DNA from: Paracoccus versutus
GTDB lineage: Bacteria > Pseudomonadota > Alphaproteobacteria > Rhodobacterales > Rhodobacteraceae
Length of the DNA: 64,000 bases
Assembly: GCF_000763885.1 (NCBI RefSeq)
Contig: NZ_JRKO01000022.1
Span: 24,417 to 88,416, forward strand
Direction of reading: 5' to 3'
Shown here one piece after another: positions 9,328 through 16,916 of this stretch (position 1 is the first letter of the stretch; every line of letters starts with the position of its first letter). The notes beneath the pieces are model-generated. The model had not been told where the DNA came from. It did no database searches and saw nothing but the letters and a program-made list of their open reading frames with translations. The translations under genes and the position numbers were made by a program.

Positions 9328-9633
9328 ATGGACCTGAATGCGCGCAAGACCATGCTGATCATGCGGCGCCGGGCGCTTCTTGCCGACCTTGCCTCTATCG
9401 GAAAGGCATTGCGCCCTGCCGGCCCGCAGGATGCGAAAGCCGCGCAAGAGAGGGTCTTTCACGCGCTCGGCAGGGTCCAGCAGATCGAGGTGGAGCGTAT
9501 AGAGGCAGCCCTGCGCCGCATGGAAAGCGGCCAATACGGGGTTTGCACGGGTTGCGGGACCAGCATCCTGCCGGCACGGCTGGAACTGCTGCCGGACACC
9601 CCCGTTTGCGAGGACTGCAACCGGGCCGCCTGA
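9328..9633 (+). CDS. DksA/TraR-type C4 zinc-finger protein
   Basis: A 101-residue protein with an N-terminal helical hairpin and a C-terminal zinc finger CTGC...CEDC (Cys73, 76, 94, 97) typical of DksA/TraR proteins, which enter the RNA polymerase secondary channel. It is shorter than true DksA (about 140-150) and closer to TraR-like forms. The strong upstream inverted repeat TTGAC-N4-GTCAA suggests low-oxygen or nitrogen-oxide control. It is convergent with a tiny entericidin gene whose stop begins 7 bases after its own. The function as a transcription modulator is inferred from the family. Confidence 0.82.
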   Translation: MDLNARKTMLIMRRRALLADLASIGKALRPAGPQDAKAAQERVFHALGRVQQIEVERIEAALRRMESGQYGVCTGCGTSILPARLELLPDTPVCEDCNRAA

Positions 9634-9639
9634 GGCGGG

Positions 9640-9783
9640 TCACATGCCGGCCTGGGCTTCCTGGCTTTCCCGGCTGATCGCCTGTCCGGCGCTTTGCAGG
9701 TCGCGCCCGGCGCCCTGCACCGTCTGGCAGGCGGCCAGGACCAGCAGTGCAAGCAGGGGCGAAACGTGAATAATTTTACGCAT
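9640..9783 (-). CDS. Entericidin-like lipoprotein (47 residues)
   Basis: A small gene encoding MRKIIHVSPLLALLVLAAC followed by QTVQGAGRDLQSAGQ and a short charged tail. The lipobox LAAC and the QGAGRDLQSAGQ core are hallmarks of the entericidin A/B family, and the length is standard for it. AGGAG sits 8-12 bases before the ATG at 9783. Its core matches the longer paralogue at 8867-9079 (ETMQGAGRDMQTAGQ), so the two probably arose by duplication. Its upstream region holds a CtrA-type site shared with the divergent gene at 9888. Confidence 0.82.
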   Translation of the reverse strand: MRKIIHVSPLLALLVLAACQTVQGAGRDLQSAGQAISRESQEAQAGM

Positions 9784-9849
9784 ATTCAGTCTCCTGCGTG
9801 GATTTTCCTTTGGGATCAACGCCTGCCCCCGGCCGGGGTTCCCCGCCTG

Positions 9850-9865
9850 TTAAGGCTTTCTTAAC
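9850..9865 (+). promoter_or_regulatory. CtrA-type binding site
   Basis: TTAA-GGCTTTC-TTAAC matches the full CtrA consensus TTAA-N7-TTAAC exactly. It lies in the 104-base divergent gap, ending 22 bases before the lipoprotein ATG at 9888. The relay protein ChpT is encoded in the same window (34224), which makes a working CtrA system likely. Such spacing can occur by chance, but TTAA is rare in this GC-rich DNA. Confidence 0.55.
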
Positions 9866-9887
9866 CGTTGGTCGCTAGACAGGCGTC

Positions 9888-10196
9888 ATGCGTGTGATTC
9901 TGCTTCTTGTGCTGTTCCTTTCCGCCTGCGCCTCGCCTGCGCCGCAGTTTTTCGGTGCCCAGCGGCATGACATCACGCTGGAGGGCATCCGCTTCGCCGT
10001 CTTTCACGACGGCAGCCAGGCAGAGGTGATCCGCCTGGGCTACCTTGGCCGGGATGCGCGGGCAGTGGTGCCGGAGCTGATGGTGATCGCCGCCGAGCGG
10101 ACGACCGGATGCCAGGCGATTCCGAACAGCCTGCGCAGCCGCATCCCCGGCGATACCGGCGAGGCGCGGCTGTCGCTGCGCTGTCCCGACGGCTGA
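9888..10196 (+). CDS. Small lipoprotein of unknown function
   Basis: A 102-residue protein with a lipoprotein signal (MRVILLLVLFLSAC, Cys14) and a short mature domain containing HDITLEGIRFAVFHDGSQAEVIRLGY and two further cysteines (TTGCQAIP and LRCPDG) that could pair. I do not recognise a named family. The ATG is 22 bases downstream of a CtrA-type site. It may be an envelope factor tied to the cell cycle or motility programme; this rests only on the site. The stop is 22 bases before the convergent esterase gene. Confidence 0.75.
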   Translation: MRVILLLVLFLSACASPAPQFFGAQRHDITLEGIRFAVFHDGSQAEVIRLGYLGRDARAVVPELMVIAAERTTGCQAIPNSLRSRIPGDTGEARLSLRCPDG

Positions 10197-10218
10197 AGGG
10201 CCCGTGCCGCCGGCGGGA

Positions 10219-10986
10219 TCAGTCCAGGAAGGCTGCCACCGCCTCGGCGACCTCGGCCGGGCGGTCGGCATGCAGCCAATGTCCCGTGCCGGGGATGACG
10301 CGGATCTCGGCCTGGGGGAAATATTCGCGGATCGCCTCGGCTTGCGGCGCGCGGCAGTAATCCGAATCCGCTCCGGCCAGGAACAGCGCGGGGCCGGTGA
10401 AACCACCCTTGGGCGCTTCAGGCCAGCCGACCAGCCGGGGCATCTGGTCCCGCAACGCCGGGAGGTTGAACTTCCAGCGCGGCGGATCGGCCTTGAGGTC
10501 CAGCGATTGCAGCAGAAACGCCCGCACGCCCGGATCGGCGACGTGTTCGGCCAGCCGCGCATCCGCCTCGGAGCGCAGGCGAAGCCCGGCAAGGTCCACC
10601 GCCTCCATCGCGTCGATCAAGCCGCTCTGGCTGTGGCCATAGGCAAAGGGGGCGATGTCCATGACGACCAGCCGGCGCACCAGGTCGGGCTGCGTCAGCG
10701 CCAGCATCATCGCGGCCTTGCCGCCCATCGAATGCCCCAGAACATCCGCCCGGCCGCCCTGCGCCGCGATCACCTGGGCCAGGTCGCCGGCCAGCGCGGC
10801 ATAGCCATGGTCGGGATCGTGGAAACTGTCGCCATGGTTGCGCATGTCGACTGAGATCACCCGCCGGCTTTCCCCCAGCCGCCGCGCAAGGCCGCCCAGG
10901 TTGCGCCCCGATCCGAACAGCCCATGTGCCAGCAGCACCGGCGGGCGATCCGAATCCATTCCTGTCATCGTCATGTTCAGCATCAT
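10219..10986 (-). CDS. Alpha/beta-hydrolase (YbfF-like esterase)
   Basis: A 255-residue cytoplasmic alpha/beta-hydrolase. The nucleophile elbow GHSMGGK places Ser86, an acid is likely in GADSDY, and the catalytic His is near 236 in GTGHWLHAD. The early LAHGLFGSGRNL forms the oxyanion loop, and the overall pattern resembles YbfF-type thioesterases/esterases. Several ATG codons cluster at the N-terminus (MMLNMTMTGM), so the exact start is uncertain by up to nine codons. The substrate is unknown. The gene is divergent from a small membrane-protein gene. Confidence 0.85.
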   Translation of the reverse strand: MMLNMTMTGMDSDRPPVLLAHGLFGSGRNLGGLARRLGESRRVISVDMRNHGDSFHDPDHGYAALAGDLAQVIAAQGGRADVLGHSMGGKAAMMLALTQPDLVRRLVVMDIAPFAYGHSQSGLIDAMEAVDLAGLRLRSEADARLAEHVADPGVRAFLLQSLDLKADPPRWKFNLPALRDQMPRLVGWPEAPKGGFTGPALFLAGADSDYCRAPQAEAIREYFPQAEIRVIPGTGHWLHADRPAEVAEAVAAFLD

Positions 10987-11047
10987 GCGCGCAGCCTAGC
11001 GGCACTGGCGAAGCGGCGCCAGAGGCGCTAGCCTTGGCGAAAACGGG

Positions 11048-11440
11048 ATGGGGGCGATGGGCATCGAAAGCATCCGGCCGATGGCGGACGAGGTCGCCAG
11101 CCTGATGGCGGCGCGGTTCGGCGGCCTCAGGCGCGGCCAGCAGGCCGATCTGGAAAGCATGCTGCGCAAGCGCGGCGGCGCGCTGCCGCGGCGGCTGCGG
11201 CGCGAGGCGCGCATCCTGGCCGAGGCCGACCGCAAGGCCGGCCAGCCCAAGCTGGCGCGCCAAGTGGATTTCACGCGACTGGAACATGCGCACAAGGCGC
11301 TGACGGCCTATCTGCGGCCGCTGGGGCAGGGGATGCGGCTGCGGGGCGGCGCGGCCAGCATCGCGGCCAGCGTGCTGTTCGGCCTGCTGCTGCTGGGGGC
11401 CGTCGCCCTCTGGATCATGACCCGCCGCGGGCTGATCTGA
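11048..11440 (+). CDS. Uncharacterised protein with C-terminal membrane anchor
   Basis: A 130-residue protein with a basic, helical N-terminal part rich in Arg and Lys (GQQADLESMLRKRGGALPRRLRREARILAEADRK) and one hydrophobic helix near the C-terminus (ASVLFGLLLLGAVALWIM) followed by TRRGLI. This suggests a tail-anchored inner-membrane protein. An alternative ATG lies three codons in. I recognise no family. The last 18 bases overlap the first copy of a degenerate tandem repeat that continues into the gap downstream. Confidence 0.7.
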   Translation: MGAMGIESIRPMADEVASLMAARFGGLRRGQQADLESMLRKRGGALPRRLRREARILAEADRKAGQPKLARQVDFTRLEHAHKALTAYLRPLGQGMRLRGGAASIAASVLFGLLLLGAVALWIMTRRGLI

Positions 11441-12060
11441 GGGTCGCTTGCCGGGCGCCGGCAAGGGTGTCGCGATTCGTGGAGAGGCCGTCCCACGTTC
11501 CTCTCGGAAGGCCTGCTTTTCAGCCGGATCCACGGGTTACGTTGGATCGCGCTTCTTGCAAGACCAGGCCGTCGCCGGGGATGGAGTGGCCGCGCGGTTC
11601 AGTCATCTGCGCCGAACTGGGCGTCTTGCGCCGGAAAGGCCGCCGCGGGCTGATCGGAACGGCGCTTGCTCTGCGCCGATGAAGATGTTCCGATTTGTGC
11701 AGAGACTTGCCGTGCGCCTTGCTGGAAGAGCAGTCGCATACTTGTTTTTGATATAGATCAATTGTTTGCGATGGATTACCGCTTTTTCCAAAGATTGTCA
11801 GGGCCGTCGCCGGGGGCGTGGCCGCAGCATCTGTGCCAAGCCAGCACGCTAGCCGCAGTCGCCGTGAGCTGACTGAGCGTCGCTTGCTCCCTGCCGGCGA
11901 AGGTGTTGCGATTCGTGAAGGGGCCCCGCCGCACGCCTTGTCCGCATCGCCCGCTTTGAAGCCGGCTCGACTGGCTCCGGTGGACTTGCAGCACCGTCGC
12001 CGCTGGCGTCAGGACAGCCGCGCGGTCGGCTCCGGGTTGTGCGCCTTGTGATAGGTTCGG
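11423..12060 (+). repeat. Three degenerate tandem repeats (period about 219 bases) in a gene-free stretch
   Basis: A conserved block of about 68 bases begins at 11423, 11641 and 11860. All three share CGCCG-GGCTGA near the start, then CGCTTGC, and CGATT-GTG further on. By hand alignment copies 1 and 3 agree at about 80% with one gap, and copies 1 and 2 at about 65%. A second shared block (GCCGTCGCCG followed by TGGCCGC) recurs at about 11568, 11804 and, weaker, 11994. Stops and untypical codons argue against coding. The 11441-12228 interval holds no gene I can support. Confidence 0.7.
11748..11761. promoter_or_regulatory. Perfect FNR box in a gene-free region
   Basis: TTGAT-ATAG-ATCAA is an exact match to the FNR consensus TTGAT-N4-ATCAA. 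It lies in a noticeably AT-rich pocket inside the second tandem repeat, over 450 bases from the glyA stop and over 300 from the upstream gene's stop. No annotated gene starts nearby on either strand, so it may drive an unannotated transcript. Confidence 0.65.
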
Positions 12061-12191
12061 CGCTGCCGGGCGAAGCGAGGAACTGTGCCGGCTGGGCGGG
12101 ACGGCAAAGGAGGGAGAGGCCCGGATGCCGGCCCAGGTGCCGGTGGCGCCCTGCTGTCCGGCCGGGGCAACGGCTGGCCGGGCATTAAGGG

Positions 12192-12221
12192 GCGGCGCGG
12201 GTCCGAACGAACCCGCGCCGC
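12192..12221 (-). terminator. Hairpin terminator of glyA
   Basis: An 11-bp stem (GCGGCGCGGGT with ACCCGCGCCGC) and an 8-base loop lie 8 bases after the glyA stop. The following minus-strand bases (CCCTTAAT) give only a poor U-tract, so it is a likely but not ideal intrinsic terminator. Confidence 0.6.
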
Positions 12222-12228
12222 GCCGGGA

Positions 12229-13512
12229 TTACATACCGTTATAAAGCGGGAAGCGGGCGCAAAGCGTCTCGACCTCGGCCTTGACGCGGGCTTCCACCTC
12301 GGCATTGCCTTCCTCGCCGTTCGCGGCAAGGCCATCGACGACCTCGACGATCCAGCGGGCGATCTGGCGGAACTCTTCTTCCTTGAAGCCGCGAGTGGTG
12401 CCGGCGGGGGCGCCCAGGCGGATGCCCGAGGTCACGAAGGGCTTTTCGGGGTCGAAGGGCACGCCGTTCTTGTTGCAGGTGATGTGGGCGCGACCCAGCG
12501 CCGCCTCGGTCGCCTTGCCGGTCACGCCTTTCGGGCGCAGGTCGGCCAGGCACAGGTGGTTGTCGGTGCCGCCCGAGACGATGTCGATGCCGCCCTTCAT
12601 CAGCTCGTCCGCCATGGCGCGCGCATTGGCGACGACCTGCGCGGCATAGTCCTTGAACTCGGGGCGCAGCGCCTCGCCGAAGGCCACGGCCTTGGCGGCG
12701 ATGACATGCATCAGCGGGCCGCCCTGAAGGCCGGGGAAGACGGCCGAGTTGATCTTTTTCGCGATGTCGGCGTCGTTGGTCAGCACCATGCCCCCGCGCG
12801 GGCCGCGCAGCGACTTGTGGGTGGTGGTGGTCACGACATGGGCGTGCGGCAGCGGCGAGGGATGCTGGCCGCCGGCCACCAGGCCCGCGATATGGGCCAT
12901 GTCCACCATCAGCCAGGCGCCGACCTCGTCCGCGATCTTGCGGAATTCAGCCCAGTCCCAGACGCGCGAATAGGCGGTGCCGCCGGCCAGGATCAGCTTG
13001 GGCTTGCTCTCATGCGCCTTCTTGCGGATCTCTTCCATGTCGAGCAGCTGGTCCTGCTGGCGCACGCCGTAGCTGACGACGTTGAACCACTTGCCGGACA
13101 TGTTGACCGGCGAGCCATGCGTCAGGTGCCCGCCCGAGTTCAGGTCGAGGCCCATGAAGGTGTCGCCCGGCTGCAGAAGCGCCAGGAACACCGCCTGGTT
13201 CATCTGGCTGCCCGAGTTCGGCTGGACGTTGGCATATGCGCAGCCGAACAGTTCCTTGGCGCGCTCGATCGCCAGTTCCTCGACGATGTCGACATACTGG
13301 CAGCCGCCGTAATAGCGCTTGCCCGGATAGCCCTCGGCATATTTGTTCGTCAGCACCGAGCCCTGCGCTTCCAGCACGGCCTTGGAGACGATGTTTTCCG
13401 AGGCGATCAGCTCGATCTCGTCGCGCTGGCGGCCAAGTTCCTTGCGGATGGCGCCGAAGATGTCGGGGTCGCGGCTGTCCAGCGTCTCGGTGAAGAATCC
13501 GGTGTCGGTCAT
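12229..13512 (-). CDS. glyA: Serine hydroxymethyltransferase
   Basis: PLP enzyme of 427 residues interconverting serine and glycine with transfer of a one-carbon unit to tetrahydrofolate. The family signatures are intact: [10 protein letters not shown] (36-45), [24 protein letters not shown] and the PLP-binding Lys233 in [16 protein letters not shown]. The ATG at 13512 was chosen over an upstream ATG (13527) because GAGGA lies 8 bases before it. The protein is cytosolic, tetrameric in homologues. It is divergent from nadK. Confidence 0.97.
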   Translation of the reverse strand: MTDTGFFTETLDSRDPDIFGAIRKELGRQRDEIELIASENIVSKAVLEAQGSVLTNKYAEGYPGKRYYGGCQYVDIVEELAIERAKELFGCAYANVQPNSGSQMNQAVFLALLQPGDTFMGLDLNSGGHLTHGSPVNMSGKWFNVVSYGVRQQDQLLDMEEIRKKAHESKPKLILAGGTAYSRVWDWAEFRKIADEVGAWLMVDMAHIAGLVAGGQHPSPLPHAHVVTTTTHKSLRGPRGGMVLTNDADIAKKINSAVFPGLQGGPLMHVIAAKAVAFGEALRPEFKDYAAQVVANARAMADELMKGGIDIVSGGTDNHLCLADLRPKGVTGKATEAALGRAHITCNKNGVPFDPEKPFVTSGIRLGAPAGTTRGFKEEEFRQIARWIVEVVDGLAANGEEGNAEVEARVKAEVETLCARFPLYNGM

Positions 13513-13654
13513 CTGGTCCTCATGCAAAAAGCGGCTTGCCGGCCTTCTAGCGCCTTTCGCCGCGCCCCGCTAGGACGGATGCGACGCCTTGGTGGTAGAT
13601 ATTCCATGCGTCGCCGGGACTTGCTTCCGCCCGGCGGCTGGCCATGATGGCCGC

Positions 13655-14404
13655 ATGAAGATGCATTTCATCGCCTCCAGCACCGAAACCGCCGTGACCG
13701 CCGCCGAGACGCTGTCCGCGCGCTACGGCCATGTGCCGATCCGCGAGGCCGAGGTGATCGTGGCGCTGGGCGGCGACGGGCTGATGCTGTCGGTCATGCA
13801 CCAGAATCGCGGCCTGCCGGTCTATGGCATGAACAGGGGCACCGTGGGCTTTCTGATGAACCCCTATTCCGAGGACGACCTGCCCGGCCGCATCCGCGCC
13901 GCCGAGGAAACCGTGGTCAATCCCCTGGCCATGACCGCCGGCACCACCGACGGGCACGAGCATTGCGCGCTGGCGATCAACGAGGTCAGCATGCTGCGCG
14001 CCGGACCGCAGGCGGCGCGGCTGCGCATCAGCGTGAACGGCCGGGTGCGGCTGGAGGAGCTGATCTGCGACGGTATGTTGCTGTCGACCCCGGCGGGCTC
14101 GACCGCCTACAACTATTCGGCGAACGGGCCGATCCTGCCCCTGGGCTCGGACGTGCTGGCGCTGACCGCGATCGCGCCCTTCCGGCCGCGGCGCTGGCGC
14201 GGTGCGATCCTGCCCAAGTCGGCGACGGTGCGCATCGACGTGCTGGACCCCGACAAGCGGCCGGTGATGGCCGATGCCGATTCGCGCGGCGTCGATTCGG
14301 TGCTGTGGGTCGAGATCCGTTCGGAAAACACCATCCGCCATCACCTGCTTTTCGACCCCGGCCACGGGCTGGAGGAACGGCTGATCCGCGAACAATTCGT
14401 CTGA
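13655..14404 (+). CDS. nadK: NAD kinase (short alphaproteobacterial type)
   Basis: A 249-residue ATP-NAD kinase that makes NADP. The GGDG motif is at residues 39-42, with Asp41 catalytic, followed by the NE motif (LAINEVSML) and the NAD-binding stretch TPAGSTAYNYSANGPI. It is shorter than E. coli NadK (about 290), as usual in alphaproteobacteria. An alternative ATG two codons in is possible. The gene is divergent from glyA and followed 82 bases later by prfC on the same strand. Confidence 0.94.
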   Translation: MKMHFIASSTETAVTAAETLSARYGHVPIREAEVIVALGGDGLMLSVMHQNRGLPVYGMNRGTVGFLMNPYSEDDLPGRIRAAEETVVNPLAMTAGTTDGHEHCALAINEVSMLRAGPQAARLRISVNGRVRLEELICDGMLLSTPAGSTAYNYSANGPILPLGSDVLALTAIAPFRPRRWRGAILPKSATVRIDVLDPDKRPVMADADSRGVDSVLWVEIRSENTIRHHLLFDPGHGLEERLIREQFV

Positions 14405-14486
14405 TCCGCGATTCCGTTCGAGCCCGATTCCCTCTGGGCCGCGATTCCATTTGAGACTGTGCGCGGCGCGCGCTAAACGGCCGGGC

Positions 14487-16082
14487 ATGATGAACCGTCC
14501 CGAACTTCCGCCCGAAATCGCCCGCCGCCGCACCTTTGCGATCATCTCGCACCCGGACGCGGGCAAGACCACGCTGACCGAAAAGTTCCTGCTGTTCGGC
14601 GGCGCGATCCAGATGGCCGGCCAGGTCCGCGCCAAGGGCGAGGCGCGGCGCACGCGCTCGGACTTCATGAAGATGGAGCAGGACCGAGGGATTTCGGTCT
14701 CCGCCTCGGCCATGAGCTTCGATTTCGGGCCCTATCGCTTCAACCTGGTGGACACGCCCGGCCACAGCGATTTCTCCGAGGACACCTATCGCACGCTGAC
14801 CGCGGTGGATGCGGCGATCATGGTGATCGACGGCGCCAAGGGCGTCGAAAGCCAGACCCGCAAGCTCTTCGAGGTCTGCCGGCTGCGCGACCTGCCGATC
14901 CTGACCTTCTGCAACAAGATGGACCGCGAAAGCCGCGACACCTTCGAGATCATCGACGAGATCCAGGAAAACCTGGCCATCGACGTGGCGCCGGTCAGCT
15001 GGCCCATCGGCATGGGTCGCGACTTCATCGGCGCCTACGACCTGCTCAACGACCGGCTGGAGATCATGGACCGCGCCGACCGCAACAAGGTGGCCGAGTC
15101 GATCCAGATCAGCGGGCTCGACGATCCGAGGCTGGCCGAGCATGTCCCCGCCGACCTGCTGGAAAAGCTGCGCGAAGAGCTGGAGATGGCGCGCGAACTG
15201 CTGCCCGCCTTCGACCGCAAGTCCTTCCTGGAAGGGCACATGACGCCGATCTGGTTCGGTTCCGCCATCAACAGCTTCGGCGTCAAGGAGCTGATGACCG
15301 GCATCGGCGAGTTCGGCCCCCAGCCGCAGCCGCAGAACGCCGCCGAGCGCCAGATCGCCCCCGAGGAAAAGCCGGTGACGGGCTTCGTCTTCAAGGTGCA
15401 GGCCAACATGGACCCCAAGCATCGCGACCGGGTGGCCTTCGTCCGCCTGGCCTCGGGGCATTTCGAGCGCGGGATGAAGCTGTTGCACGTCCGGTCCAAG
15501 AAGCCGATGGCAGTCAGCAACCCGGTCCTGTTCCTGGCCGCCGACCGCGAGCTGGCCGAGGAGGCCTGGGCCGGCGACATCATCGGCATCCCGAACCACG
15601 GCCAGCTGCGCATCGGCGACGCGCTGACCGAGGGCGAGGCGCTGCGCTTTACCGGCATCCCCTCCTTTGCGCCCGAGCTTTTGCAGACGGTGCGCGCGGG
15701 CGATCCGATGAAGGCCAAGCACCTGGAAAAGGCGCTGATGCAATTCGCCGAGGAGGGCGCGGCCAAGGTGTTCAAGCCGATGATCGGCTCGGGCTTCATC
15801 GTCGGCGTGGTGGGGGCGCTGCAATTCGAGGTGCTGGCCAGCCGCATCGAGCTGGAATACGGCCTGCCGGTGCGCTTCGAATCCTCGCAATTCACCAGCG
15901 CGCGCTGGGTGTCCGGGCCCAAGGACAAGGTCGAGGCTTTCGCCAATACGAACAAGGGCCATATGGCGCAGGACCATGACGGCGACCTGGTTTACCTGAC
16001 GCGGCTGCAATGGGACATCGACCGCGTAGAGCGCGACCATCCCGATCTGAAGCTGACGGCGACCAAGGAGATGATGGTGTAA
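14487..16082 (+). CDS. prfC: Peptide chain release factor 3
   Basis: A 531-residue translational GTPase that removes RF1/RF2 from the ribosome after peptide release. The GTPase motifs are G1 HPDAGKTT (22-29), G3 DTPGH (89-93) and G4 NKMD (143-146). The RF3-specific sequence GQVRAKGEARRTRSDFMKME follows G1, and domains II-III end in YLTRLQWDIDRVE. Two ATG codons are adjacent at 14487 and 14490. The length is normal. Confidence 0.96.
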   Translation: MMNRPELPPEIARRRTFAIISHPDAGKTTLTEKFLLFGGAIQMAGQVRAKGEARRTRSDFMKMEQDRGISVSASAMSFDFGPYRFNLVDTPGHSDFSEDTYRTLTAVDAAIMVIDGAKGVESQTRKLFEVCRLRDLPILTFCNKMDRESRDTFEIIDEIQENLAIDVAPVSWPIGMGRDFIGAYDLLNDRLEIMDRADRNKVAESIQISGLDDPRLAEHVPADLLEKLREELEMARELLPAFDRKSFLEGHMTPIWFGSAINSFGVKELMTGIGEFGPQPQPQNAAERQIAPEEKPVTGFVFKVQANMDPKHRDRVAFVRLASGHFERGMKLLHVRSKKPMAVSNPVLFLAADRELAEEAWAGDIIGIPNHGQLRIGDALTEGEALRFTGIPSFAPELLQTVRAGDPMKAKHLEKALMQFAEEGAAKVFKPMIGSGFIVGVVGALQFEVLASRIELEYGLPVRFESSQFTSARWVSGPKDKVEAFANTNKGHMAQDHDGDLVYLTRLQWDIDRVERDHPDLKLTATKEMMV

Positions 16083-16204
16083 GCGCGCCGATCTCGGCAA
16101 AAGCCCGGCTTGTCTGACGGGCTATGGTGCGCGCATGTCGCCCCGCAGTTCCTGAACGGCGGGGAGGAGCCCAAAACAGACATTCGGCGTCGTGCAAAAC
16201 TTGT

Positions 16205-16224
16205 CATGATAGATTGGGATCATG
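16205..16224. promoter_or_regulatory. Inverted repeat just before the orphan gene at 16227
   Basis: CATGAT-N8-ATCATG is a perfect 6+6 inverted repeat ending two bases before the chosen ATG. It could be an operator or an RNA hairpin over the ribosome-binding site. Neither role can be shown from sequence alone. Confidence 0.35.
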
Positions 16225-16226
16225 TG

Positions 16227-16778
16227 ATGCGGCTTCTCATCTGCTTGGCGCTTCTATGCTTTCCTGTTTCAGCTGCCGCGCAGACCTATCTCGCCGATTT
16301 TCAGGACGCCCTGAACCGCTGTCAGGCTTCTCTGGAAACGACGACAGGGTTTTCCGACGACGGTCTAGAGAGGGTAGGCGAGGCTGAAACTGAACTGCCT
16401 TTAAATGTGAGAGATCGTCGAATCTGGCGCTTCCTCTCATCTCCTCTTCAAGTGGTCCACTCCACATATATTGATGGCGTCGGTCAGTTGCGCTCGACCT
16501 GTGATGTGTCTTTGCTTAAGGGCGCCACACCTCTAACGCCTGAGGAACGAGACGCGTTGTTCCATAGCTTTGTCAGCAGGATGGAACAGCAGATAGCTGA
16601 GGGCACCCACGAGCGCCGCGATCCCGAGAAGATACCTCCAATTGTCACGCTTGGGTATGGCCCCTTGAAGCGCGGCATCCATGGCTGCCGTGTGATTATC
16701 TCATTGGCGTTCATGACCGACGGCGATTTTTTCAGGGTGAACGCGGGTGAGCAAATTACGCATCCCTGCGACAAATAG
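16227..16778 (+). CDS. Exported protein of unknown function in a lower-GC patch
   Basis: A 183-residue protein with a clear Sec signal peptide (MRLLICLALLCFPVSAAAQ, cleavage near residue 18-19). The mature part has four cysteines (RCQASL, STCDVSL, HGCRV, HPCDK), which could form two disulfides in the periplasm. The ATG at 16227 was preferred to one at 16206 because it starts directly with the signal peptide. No family is recognised. Codon use is less GC-biased than in prfC; one 60-base line inside the gene has 33 G/C (55%). This suggests recent acquisition. Confidence 0.65.
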   Translation: MRLLICLALLCFPVSAAAQTYLADFQDALNRCQASLETTTGFSDDGLERVGEAETELPLNVRDRRIWRFLSSPLQVVHSTYIDGVGQLRSTCDVSLLKGATPLTPEERDALFHSFVSRMEQQIAEGTHERRDPEKIPPIVTLGYGPLKRGIHGCRVIISLAFMTDGDFFRVNAGEQITHPCDK

Positions 16779-16782
16779 GACG

Positions 16783-16803
16783 AACGGCAGCTCCGTCCCG
16801 CAT
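16783..16803 (+). repeat. 21-base direct repeat, copy 1
   Basis: The bases AACGGCAGCTCCGTCCC plus GCAT follow the stop codon of the orphan gene by 4 bases. An identical 21-base copy overlaps and follows the stop of the next orphan gene at 17419-17439. The flanks beyond (CGCTGCCGCC and AACCGCCGCC) are also similar. Confidence 0.75.
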
Positions 16804-16916
16804 CGCTGCCGCCGCGCTGGTGGTCCTGGGGCGTTGAGCATCGCTCCGAGCCCATTGCGGTCATTGCTCCTGCGATTGATGCGATCTAAGTCAGTGGCGC
16901 TCATCAAGACGTTGCA

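Noticed and set aside
11666..12051. Short plus-strand frames within the tandem repeats as small proteins
   Set aside because: The frames are broken by stops between copies and use A/T-ending codons untypical for this genome; no ribosome-binding site or conserved start was found. Weak peptide similarity between copies follows from the DNA repeat itself.
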